Below, piece after piece: positions 1 to 5,064 of a stretch of DNA of 7,162 nucleotides. The notes below the pieces were generated by a model that had not been told where the DNA came from, ran no database searches, and saw only the letters and a program-made list of their open reading frames with translations. The stretch spans positions 1 through 7,162 of the forward strand of contig JABFVJ010000354.1 in the NCBI GenBank assembly GCA_013362835.1. Reading direction: 5' to 3'. Position 1 is the stretch's first letter; every line of letters begins with the position of its first letter. Source of the DNA: Nonomuraea sp. (GTDB taxonomy: Bacteria > Actinomycetota > Actinomycetes > Streptosporangiales > Streptosporangiaceae). The translations under genes were made by a program, and so were the position numbers.

Positions 1-48
1 AAGTCCCTCGTCGGCCGCGGCCTGACCTCCCTGGAGGTCGAGTGGTGA
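1..48 (+). CDS. C-terminal end of an unidentified upstream gene (partial)
   Basis: Frame 1 is open from the window edge and reads KSLVGRGLTSLEVEW before a TGA at 46-48. Nearly every codon ends in G or C (ctC gtC ggC cgC ggC ctG acC), which is the coding signature of this genome. The competing frame 3, which stays open to 170, lacks that signature. Only 15 residues are visible, so no family can be named. The gene could be the proximal member of a transcription unit that includes the dehydrogenase starting at 212. Its last nine codons seed the repeat array that follows. Confidence 0.6.
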   Translation, partial: KSLVGRGLTSLEVEW

Positions 49-215
49 CGGCTGACCTCCTTGGGGGTCGGGTGGTGGCGGCTGGCGTTCTTGGAGGTGG
101 AGTGGGTGGCGGCTGGCGTCCTCGGAGGTCGGGTGGTGGCGGCTGGCCCTCCTTCGAGGTCGAGTGGTGAGGGCGGGATGAAGGTGCTGGGGGTCGGGTG
201 GTGAGGGTGGGATGA
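22..215 (+). repeat. Degenerate ~30-bp tandem repeat array derived from a gene 3' end
   Basis: Six units can be aligned by eye: 22-51, 52-81, 82-112, 113-142, 143-172 and 173-207. Each has the form CTGaCcTCC-ttGGaGGTCG-gGTGGTGacGG. The first unit overlaps the final codons (LTSLEVEW and stop) of the upstream gene; the others lie after the stop and have diverged by substitutions and 1-5 nt indels. Most units keep a GGAGGT-like or GGGGGT-like core followed within a few bases by GTGGTG, which resembles a Shine-Dalgarno plus start codon. The last repeat elements contain ATG codons, including the start codon of the next gene. The array fills the whole gap between the upstream gene and the dehydrogenase. 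No transposase or terminal inverted repeats are visible. Confidence 0.75.
178..204 (+). CDS. Possible 8-codon leader ORF ahead of the dehydrogenase
   Basis: ATG at 178-180 opens MKVLGVGW and stops at TGA 202-204, only 7 nt before the ATG at 212. A GAGGG-type ribosome-site-like stretch lies a few bases upstream. The same local arrangement (GTGGTGAGGGYGGGATGA) is repeated at 198-215, where it provides the start of the dehydrogenase. This may be a by-product of the tandem duplication rather than a functional leader peptide. There is no conservation evidence in hand. Confidence 0.2.
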   Translation: MKVLGVGW

Positions 216-1021
216 GGGTTTCCGGGCGGTTCGATGGGCGGGTGGCGCTGGTGACGGGCGCGGGGGCGGGGATCGGCGCGGCCTGTGCGGCTCGGCTGGC
301 CGCCGAGGGCGCCTGTGTGGGCGTACTGGACCTGCACGCGGCGACCGCCCGCGCGACCGCTTCCGCCATTCGCGCCCGAGGCGGCACCGCCATGGCCCTG
401 GCCTGCGACGTGTCGGACGAGAAGCAGGTGCGGGAGTCCGTCGCCGCCCTGGTCGCCTCCTTCGGCCGGGTGGACGTGCTGCACTCCAACGCCGCCTGCC
501 TGGACCCCGACGTCTACGGCCGCGACCGCGACCTCGCCGACATGGACGTCGCGGTGTGGGACCGCACCATGGAGGTCAACCTGCGCGGCGCGATGCTCCT
601 GGTCAAGCACGCGGTCCCGGCCATGCCGGACGGCGGCGCGATCGTCGTCACGTCCTCGGTGTCGGGCCTGGTCGGCGACGTCGACCACGCCGCGTACGGC
701 GCCTCGAAGGCCGCCCTGATCGGCTTCACCCGCTACGTCGCCACCATGTACGGTGCCCGTGGCATCCGCTGCAACGCCGTGGCCCCCGCCCTCGTCATGA
801 CCGATGCCGCGCGCCGCGCTCTCACCCCGGACCGGCTCGCCGACAAGGCCGCCGAACGCCTCCTCCCGTGGCCCTGCACCCCCGACGACGTGGCCGCCCT
901 GGTGTCCTTCCTGTCCTCGGACGAGTCCCGCTGCCTCACCGGCCAGACGATCGCCCTCGACGGCGGCACCCTCGCCCACCGCCCCGAACACGCCATCCAC
1001 CAACGCCACCCACCCCTCTGA
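212..1021 (+). CDS. SDR-family NAD(P)-dependent oxidoreductase
   Basis: This 269-residue protein is a classical short-chain dehydrogenase/reductase, a soluble Rossmann-fold enzyme that interconverts an alcohol and a ketone or aldehyde. The cofactor motif TGAGAGIG is at residues 15-22. Asp40 at the end of the second strand favours NAD(H) over NADP(H) by family precedent. The CDVSD segment (65-69) contacts adenine, and SNAA (92-95) replaces the usual NNAG. The catalytic tetrad is complete: Asn123 (MEVNLRG), Ser149, Tyr162 and Lys166 (YGASK). The usual NxxxPG loop reads NAVAPA (188-193). The C-terminal tail after LDGG is polar and His/Pro-rich and looks lineage-specific. The ATG at 212 is preferred because GAGG sits 5 nt upstream and no in-frame start lies between it and the repeat array. 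The substrate cannot be read from sequence. Confidence 0.9.
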   Translation: MRVSGRFDGRVALVTGAGAGIGAACAARLAAEGACVGVLDLHAATARATASAIRARGGTAMALACDVSDEKQVRESVAALVASFGRVDVLHSNAACLDPDVYGRDRDLADMDVAVWDRTMEVNLRGAMLLVKHAVPAMPDGGAIVVTSSVSGLVGDVDHAAYGASKAALIGFTRYVATMYGARGIRCNAVAPALVMTDAARRALTPDRLADKAAERLLPWPCTPDDVAALVSFLSSDESRCLTGQTIALDGGTLAHRPEHAIHQRHPPL

Positions 1022-1045
1022 ACGGCACCCGCGCCTAACCTCGAA

Positions 1046-1106
1046 CCCCGACCCCGTGTGCGGCTCCCGCACTCCCGTCCTCGGGGGGCCTGGGGGCGGG
1101 TCGGGG
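1046..1106 (+). terminator. Inverted repeats after the SDR gene; possible GC-rich terminator
   Basis: A 9-bp perfect inverted repeat pairs CCCCGACCC (1046-1054) with GGGTCGGGG (1098-1106). Inside it is a second perfect hairpin, GTGCGG (1058-1063) with CCGCAC (1067-1072), around a 3-nt loop. The pair lies 25 bp after the SDR stop codon, where a terminator would be expected. No T-tract follows, so this would have to be a T-less actinobacterial-type terminator, or it may be a chance product of base composition. Confidence 0.3.
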
Positions 1107-1120
1107 GAGGGAATTGGGGG
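1083..1120 (+). other. Putative G-quadruplex motif in the intergenic region
   Basis: Six runs of three or more G occur on the + strand within 38 bp: 1083-1088, 1092-1096, 1098-1100, 1103-1107, 1109-1111 and 1116-1120. They are separated by loops of 1 to 4 nt. This meets the usual G3+N1-7 rule with spare tracts. It lies about 45 bp upstream of the next start codon and would be in the 5' leader or promoter of the oxidoreductase gene. I see no convincing -35/-10 pair in this gap. Confidence 0.5.
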
Positions 1121-1155
1121 AAAAGGCATCTAGGGTCGGTGGAGAAAACGGACGT

Positions 1156-1161
1156 AGGGGG
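1156..1161 (+). promoter_or_regulatory. Ribosome binding site deciding the start at 1166
   Basis: AGGGGG at 1156-1161 sits 4 nt before the ATG at 1166. It selects this start over the in-frame ATG at 1058, whose 36 extra residues lie in the G-rich intergenic sequence and match no fold. It also overlaps the out-of-frame ATG at 1162. Confidence 0.6.
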
Positions 1162-1165
1162 ATGT

Positions 1166-2023
1166 ATGGAGCCGGTCGCGGTCGGGTTGGTCGGGGCGGG
1201 GCCCTGGGCGGAGATGGCGCACGCGCCGATGCTGGCCGACAGCCCGCACACCAGGCTCGCCGGCGTGTGGGCCCGCCGCCCCGACCGCGCCGCCAGGCTC
1301 GGCGCCCCCGTGTACGAGCGGGTCGAGGACCTGTTCGACGCCTGCGAGGCCGTCGCCTTCTGCGTGCCGCCCGCCGTACAGGCCGAGCTGGCCGTACGGG
1401 CCGCCCGCGCGGGCAAGGCGCTGCTGCTGGAGAAGCCGCTCGCCGACTCCCTGGACGGCGCCCTGCGCCTGGTCGAGGCCGTCGCCGAGGCGGGCGTGCC
1501 GACCCAGATGCTGCTCACCCTCCGCTACGCCACCCCCACCCGCACCTTCCTGGCCCGCTGCGCCGAGATCCAGGCGTTCGGCGGCCACGCCGCCAACATC
1601 TCCGGCGCCCTCCTCGGCGACCACCCCTTCGCCACCCCGTGGCGGCTGGAGCGCGGCGCGCTGCTCGACGTCGGCCCGCACGTGATCGACCTGCTGGACG
1701 CGGCGCTCGGCCGGGTCACCGGCGTACGCGCCCACGGCCACCCGCTCGGCTGGACCGGCCTGATGCTGGAGCACGAGGGCGGCGCGGTCAGCGAGGCGTC
1801 CCTGTGCATGGCGGCCGTCGGCGACCTGCCGCCCTCGACGTTCGAGGTGTACGGCAGGACCGGCAACGCCGTCCTGCTGCCCACCGACGAGGACCCGCTG
1901 GAGACCGTCGCGGAGGAGTTCGCCGACACCGTCAGGCGCGGCGGCGGCCACCCGCTGGACGCCGCGCACGGGCTCAGGCTCCAGCAGATCATCGCCGACG
2001 CGGAGGCCCAGCTGACCGGCTGA
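1166..2023 (+). CDS. Gfo/Idh/MocA-family oxidoreductase
   Basis: This 285-residue protein belongs to the glucose-fructose oxidoreductase / inositol dehydrogenase / MocA family, which oxidises or reduces sugar-like and cyclitol substrates with NAD(P). The N-terminal Rossmann motif is GLVGAGPWA (residues 7-15), which fits GxxGxG. The family signature EKP is at 89-91 (LLLEKPLAD). The C-terminal catalytic helix reads LLDVGPHVIDLLDAALG, with Asp168 and His172 as the expected catalytic pair. It is shorter than the common 330-380-residue members, mainly in the C-terminal sheet domain, but no motif is broken. Starting at 1166 places the Rossmann strand at residue 4, as is normal for the family. The gene stands alone: 144 bp separate it from the SDR, and the B12 riboswitch promoter begins about 20 bp after its stop. 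The substrate is unknown. Confidence 0.88.
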   Translation: MEPVAVGLVGAGPWAEMAHAPMLADSPHTRLAGVWARRPDRAARLGAPVYERVEDLFDACEAVAFCVPPAVQAELAVRAARAGKALLLEKPLADSLDGALRLVEAVAEAGVPTQMLLTLRYATPTRTFLARCAEIQAFGGHAANISGALLGDHPFATPWRLERGALLDVGPHVIDLLDAALGRVTGVRAHGHPLGWTGLMLEHEGGAVSEASLCMAAVGDLPPSTFEVYGRTGNAVLLPTDEDPLETVAEEFADTVRRGGGHPLDAAHGLRLQQIIADAEAQLTG

Positions 2024-2041
2024 CGAGGTCGCGCAGCCCCC

Positions 2042-2071
2042 TTGACGCGGAGGACATCCGGAGGATTGATA
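2042..2071 (+). promoter_or_regulatory. Candidate sigma-70-type promoter for the B12 operon
   Basis: TTGACG at 2042-2047 is a near-consensus -35 box. TTGATA at 2066-2071 (or the overlapping GATAAC at 2068-2073) could be the -10, giving an 18-nt spacer for the first. Transcription would then begin near 2078, directly ahead of the first riboswitch helix, which is what a 5' leader riboswitch requires. The match is by eye and the -10 is imperfect. Confidence 0.5.
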
Positions 2072-2077
2072 ACGTTT

Positions 2078-2190
2078 GTCCGACGCGCAGTGCTGCAGCG
2101 AAGTCCGGTGTGAGTCCGGCGCTGTCCCGCAACTGTCATAGCCAGGTCGCCTGCCTCTGCGCCGACGTCAACCCTCGTGGAAAAGGGTGA
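2078..2190 (+). ncRNA. Cobalamin (adenosylcobalamin-class) riboswitch
   Basis: The leader holds the hallmark core of the cobalamin riboswitch. GAAGTCCGGTGTGAGTCCGG (2100-2119) is followed by GCTGTCCCGCAACTGT (2121-2136) and the B12 box AGCCAGGTCGCCTGCC (2140-2155). Helices can be traced: an outer stem GCGCAG (2085-2090) with CTGCGC (2157-2162), CAGCG (2096-2100) with CGCTG (2120-2124), CCGG/CCGG around a 7-nt loop, and a 3' hairpin ACCCT/AGGGT (2171-2188 region) with an 8-nt purine-rich loop that could be the L13 partner of the L5 kissing interaction. The 5' region is compact compared with long proteobacterial versions. No T-tract terminator is seen before the coding region, so control is more likely on translation initiation; a clear anti-ribosome-site strand was not found. 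By family knowledge, ligand binding lowers expression of the downstream uptake genes. The outer boundaries are approximate. Confidence 0.92.
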
Positions 2191-2229
2191 TCCGTCGCTC
2201 AATGCGGGTCTCTCGGTTCCGACAGTGTG

Positions 2230-2235
2230 AAAGGA
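2230..2235 (+). promoter_or_regulatory. Ribosome binding site deciding the btuF start
   Basis: AAAGGA is placed 6 nt before the GTG at 2242. The alternative in-frame GTG at 2227 has no Shine-Dalgarno ahead of it and would swallow this site. This is also the likely sequence to be masked when the riboswitch is in its ligand-bound state. Confidence 0.65.
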
Positions 2236-2241
2236 CTACTC

Positions 2242-3225
2242 GTGAGGCCCGTACGCACGGCCTTCGCGGGCGCGCTGCTGGGAACGCTCGTCCTGACCGG
2301 ATGCGGTCAGACCGGCTCCAATGTCGCCCCCTCCGAAACCGCAACCTCAGCAACCTCGGCAACCTCCGCAACCTCCCAGACCGCGGCGGCGAGCACCGGG
2401 GACTTCCCGGTCACCGTCGAGGCGGGCAACGGCAAGGTCACCCTCGCCAAGAAGCCGGAGCGGATCGTCTCGCTCTCGGCCACCCACACCGAGACCCTGT
2501 TCGCCATCGGCGCGGGCCCCCAGGTCGTCGCCGTCGACGACCAGTCGAACTACCCGCCCGAGGCCCCCAAGACCGACCTGTCCGGCTTCAAGCCGAACGT
2601 CGAGGCCATCGTCGCCCAGAAGCCCGACCTGGTCGTCCTCTCCAACGACCAGGACAAGATCGTCGCCGAGCTGGGCAAGGTGAACGTCCCCGTCCTGCTC
2701 GAACCGGCCGCGGCCAAGCTCGACGAGGCGTACGAGCAGATCGCCGAGATCGGCGCGGCCACCGGCAACAAGGCCAAGGCCGACGAGGTGGTGTCCGGCA
2801 TGAGGACGCGCCTGGGCGAACTGGCCGCCGACGCCCCCAAGGACAAGAAGCTCACGTACTACCACGAGCTCGACCAGACGCCGTACGCCGCCACGTCGAA
2901 GACGTTCATCGGCCAGGTCTACGCCATGTTCGGGCTGACCAACATCGCCGACAAGGCCCCGGACGCGGCGGGCGGCTACCCCAAGCTGTCGGCCGAGTTC
3001 GTGGCGCAGGCCGACCCGGCGCTGATCTTCCTCGCCGACGTCAAGTGCTGCCGGCAGAGCAAGGACACGCTGGCGAAGCGGCCGGGCTGGAAGAACCTGT
3101 CGGCCATCAAGGACGACCAGGTGATCCAGCTCGACGACGACCTCGCCTCCCGCTGGGGCCCGCGCGTCGTGGAACTCGCCGAGTCGATCGGCGCGGCCGT
3201 GGCCAAGGCCGGCGGCACGAGCTGA
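2242..3225 (+). CDS. btuF: Corrinoid (B12) ABC transporter substrate-binding lipoprotein
   Basis: This 327-residue extracytoplasmic solute-binding protein is of the BtuF/FecB (periplasmic binding protein 2) type. It captures a corrinoid outside the membrane and hands it to the permease encoded next. The N-terminus has a basic stretch, a hydrophobic core and a lipobox LTGC with Cys21 as the lipidation site. A low-complexity Ala/Thr/Ser linker follows (about 31-52, including ATSATSATSATS). The binding domain starts at KPERIVSLSATHTETLFAIG (71-90) and includes KPDLVVLSN (127-135), a long central helix region, and the C-terminal lobe with PGWKNLSAIKDDQVIQLDDD (281-300). A Cys-Cys pair occurs at 269-270 (ADVKCCRQS). 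The GTG start at 2242 is chosen for its AAAGGA site. The riboswitch immediately upstream, and cbiZ downstream, point to cobalamin or cobinamide rather than siderophore as ligand; the fold alone could not separate these. Confidence 0.9.
   Translation: MRPVRTAFAGALLGTLVLTGCGQTGSNVAPSETATSATSATSATSQTAAASTGDFPVTVEAGNGKVTLAKKPERIVSLSATHTETLFAIGAGPQVVAVDDQSNYPPEAPKTDLSGFKPNVEAIVAQKPDLVVLSNDQDKIVAELGKVNVPVLLEPAAAKLDEAYEQIAEIGAATGNKAKADEVVSGMRTRLGELAADAPKDKKLTYYHELDQTPYAATSKTFIGQVYAMFGLTNIADKAPDAAGGYPKLSAEFVAQADPALIFLADVKCCRQSKDTLAKRPGWKNLSAIKDDQVIQLDDDLASRWGPRVVELAESIGAAVAKAGGTS
2341..2376 (+). repeat. Four tandem 9-bp repeats in the lipoprotein linker
   Basis: GCAACCTCN is repeated four times without gaps (2341-2349, 2350-2358, 2359-2367, 2368-2376), varying only at the last base. 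It encodes Ala-Thr-Ser repeats in the flexible linker between the lipid anchor and the binding domain. It uses GCA for Ala, a codon the surrounding genes avoid. Because the unit is a multiple of three, slippage would change linker length without breaking the frame. Confidence 0.85.
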
Positions 3226-3226
3226 C

Positions 3227-4291
3227 GTGAGGACGAAGGCCGCCCCCCGCCCGGTGCAGCCGCCGAGGGCGCGGCCGGCGCGGGCGCGTCCCGTCTGGGT
3301 GGCGGGCGCGCTGGTCGTGCTGGCCGCCACGATGGTGGCCGGGCTGCTCGGCGGCGCCGCCGACATCTCGCCGTGGCAGGTCGTCGTCCAGGCGTGGGAC
3401 TGGCTGCCGTTCGTGTCGGCGGACTCGGGGCTCGCGCCGGTCGAGCAGGGCCTGCTGTACGAGCTGCGCCTCCCCAGGGTCCTCGTCGCCGCGGTCGTGG
3501 GCGGCCTGCTGGCCATCGCGGGAGCCGGTTACCAGGGGGTGTTCCGCAATCCGCTGGCCGACCCGTACCTGCTGGGGGCGGCGGCGGGCGCCGGGCTGAC
3601 CACGACGGTGGCCATCGTGCTGCTGCCGGGCGTGATCGCGAGCATCCCGGTCGCCGCCTTCGTCGGGGCGGTGGGCGGGGTGTTCCTGGCGTACTCGCTG
3701 GGCAACGCGGCCGGCCGCGCCGGCGGCACCGCGACGCTGGTGCTGGCCGGGGTGGCGGTCACGTCGTTCCTGACCGCGATCCAGACGTTCATCCAGCAGC
3801 TCAAGGTCGAGGAGCTGGAGCGCATCTACTCCTGGATCCTCGGCGACGTCGGCGGCGGATGGGACCAGCTCCTGCTGGTCCTGCCGTACGCGGCGGTCTC
3901 GTCCGTGGTGCTCCTCCTGCACGGCCGGATGCTGGACGTGCTCAGCGTGGGCGACGAGGAGGCCGCCAGCCTGGGCGTGCGCGCGGCCCGCGTACGCCTG
4001 ACCGTGCTCGTGGCCGCCTCCCTGGCGACCGCGGCGGCGGTGGCGGTGAGCGGGCTGATCGGGTTCGTCGGCGTGGTCGTCCCGCACGTCGTCCGGCGGC
4101 TGGCGGGCGGCTCGTACCGGATCGTGCTGCCGCTGTCGCTGGTCGGCGGGGCGGCGTTCCTGGTGGTGGCCGACCTCCTCGCCCGTACGGTGATCGCGCC
4201 GGCCGAGCTGCCCATCGGGGTCGTCACGATGTTCGTCGGGGCGCCGTTCTTCGTCGGCGTCCTGCGCATGACCAGGCGGGTGGACACATGA
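3227..4291 (+). CDS. btuC: Corrinoid ABC transporter permease, FecCD/BtuC family
   Basis: This 354-residue polytopic inner-membrane protein of the FecCD family would form the homodimeric channel for the corrinoid. After a basic Pro/Arg-rich cytoplasmic N-terminus, the first membrane segment lies at about 23-43. Family landmarks follow in order: LRLPRVLVA (80-88); GAGYQGVFRNPLADPYLLG (99-117), the most conserved FecCD signature; the coupling-helix region GDEEAASLGV (242-251) that docks on the ATPase; SGLIGFVGVVVPHVVR (275-290); and ELPIGVVTMFVGAPFF (327-342). About ten hydrophobic segments are expected for the family. The GTG start comes 1 nt after the btuF stop and has no strong ribosome site of its own, so translation is probably coupled to btuF. 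The 3' end overlaps the ATPase start by 4 nt. Substrate assignment rests on the riboswitch and cbiZ. Confidence 0.9.
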   Translation: MRTKAAPRPVQPPRARPARARPVWVAGALVVLAATMVAGLLGGAADISPWQVVVQAWDWLPFVSADSGLAPVEQGLLYELRLPRVLVAAVVGGLLAIAGAGYQGVFRNPLADPYLLGAAAGAGLTTTVAIVLLPGVIASIPVAAFVGAVGGVFLAYSLGNAAGRAGGTATLVLAGVAVTSFLTAIQTFIQQLKVEELERIYSWILGDVGGGWDQLLLVLPYAAVSSVVLLLHGRMLDVLSVGDEEAASLGVRAARVRLTVLVAASLATAAAVAVSGLIGFVGVVVPHVVRRLAGGSYRIVLPLSLVGGAAFLVVADLLARTVIAPAELPIGVVTMFVGAPFFVGVLRMTRRVDT

Positions 4292-5064
4292 TCGTCACCC
4301 GCGCCCTGTCCGTACGCCTCGGCGACCGCGACGTGCTGACCGGCGTCGACCTGCACGCGCGGCGCGGCGAGTGGCTGGCGATCATCGGGCCCAACGGCGC
4401 CGGCAAGTCCACCCTGCTCAAGACCGTCATGGGAACCGTCCCTCCGCGCCACGGCGACGTCGTGATCAATGACCGCCCGGCCGCCGGGCTCAAGCCGCGC
4501 GAACGGGCGAGACTGCTGGCCTACGCGCCCCAGACGCCCGCGCTGCCGCCCGACATGACGGTCTTCGACTACGCCCTGCTGGGACGTACGCCGTACATCC
4601 CGTATCTGGGACGGGAGAGCCGCCACGACCGGGAGGTGACCGCGTCCGTACTGGACCGGCTGGACCTGTCCGGCTTCGCCGGACGCCGGGTCGGCGAGCT
4701 GTCCGGCGGCGAGCGCCAGCGCGTCGTGCTGGCCAGGGCGCTCGCCCAGCAGGCCCCCGTGCTGCTGCTCGACGAGCCCACCACCGCGCTCGACCTCGGC
4801 CACCAGCAGCAGGTGCTCGAACTCGTCGACCGCCTGAGACGCGCCGACGGCCTGACCGTGGTGACCACCCTGCACGACCTGACCGTCGCCGGCCTGTACG
4901 CCGACGCCCTGATGCTGCTGGCCGACGGCCGCGCGGTCGCGGCGGGCAAGCCGGACCAGGTGCTCACCGAGTCCTTGGTCGGACGTCACTTCGACGCCCA
5001 TGTGAAGATCGAGCCGGGCCCCGACGGGCGGCCCGTGGTGCACCTGGTGCGAGGCGGAACGTGA
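4288..5064 (+). CDS. btuD: Corrinoid ABC transporter ATP-binding protein
   Basis: This 258-residue cytoplasmic ATPase powers the importer. All ABC motifs are intact: Walker A GPNGAGKST (34-42), Q-loop Gln82 (AYAPQ), signature LSGGERQR (138-145), Walker B LLLDEP (159-164), D-loop ALD (167-169) and H-loop His196 (TLHD). The sequence resembles FecE/FhuC/BtuD ATPases, which partner FecCD permeases. The C-terminal ~40 residues after the H-loop carry the usual DGRAVAAGKPDQVL stretch. The ATG start overlaps the permease stop in ATGA, and the stop overlaps the next start in GTGA, so the four genes are a single translationally coupled block. A longer upstream open frame exists but is only the shadow of the permease gene. 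Confidence 0.93.
   Translation: MIVTRALSVRLGDRDVLTGVDLHARRGEWLAIIGPNGAGKSTLLKTVMGTVPPRHGDVVINDRPAAGLKPRERARLLAYAPQTPALPPDMTVFDYALLGRTPYIPYLGRESRHDREVTASVLDRLDLSGFAGRRVGELSGGERQRVVLARALAQQAPVLLLDEPTTALDLGHQQQVLELVDRLRRADGLTVVTTLHDLTVAGLYADALMLLADGRAVAAGKPDQVLTESLVGRHFDAHVKIEPGPDGRPVVHLVRGGT

Noticed and set aside
3..170. Frame-3 open stretch running through the repeat array and ending in FEVEW-stop
   Set aside because: Its third codon positions lack the G/C bias seen in frame 1, and its product is Gly/Arg/Val low complexity. It is explained by the repeat rather than by coding.
22..215. CRISPR array
   Set aside because: Units are contiguous and degenerate, with no unique spacers between conserved repeats, and no cas genes are in view.
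1058..1165. N-terminal extension of the Gfo/Idh protein from the ATG at 1058
   Set aside because: The extra 36 residues come from the G-rich intergenic sequence, have no Shine-Dalgarno, and would displace the Rossmann strand from its usual place at the N-terminus.
2227..2241. GTG at 2227 as the start of the btuF gene
   Set aside because: It lacks a ribosome site, whereas the GTG at 2242 has AAAGGA 6 nt upstream and still gives a complete lipoprotein signal peptide.
2347..3516. 389-codon open frame on the minus strand across btuF and the start of btuC
   Set aside because: Its translation is a low-complexity Gly/Val/Leu/Arg mixture with no family motif. It is the antisense shadow expected in a very GC-rich coding region.
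2227..5064. Siderophore or heme importer
   Set aside because: The protein families would allow it, but the cobalamin riboswitch directly upstream and cbiZ directly downstream make a corrinoid cargo far more likely.
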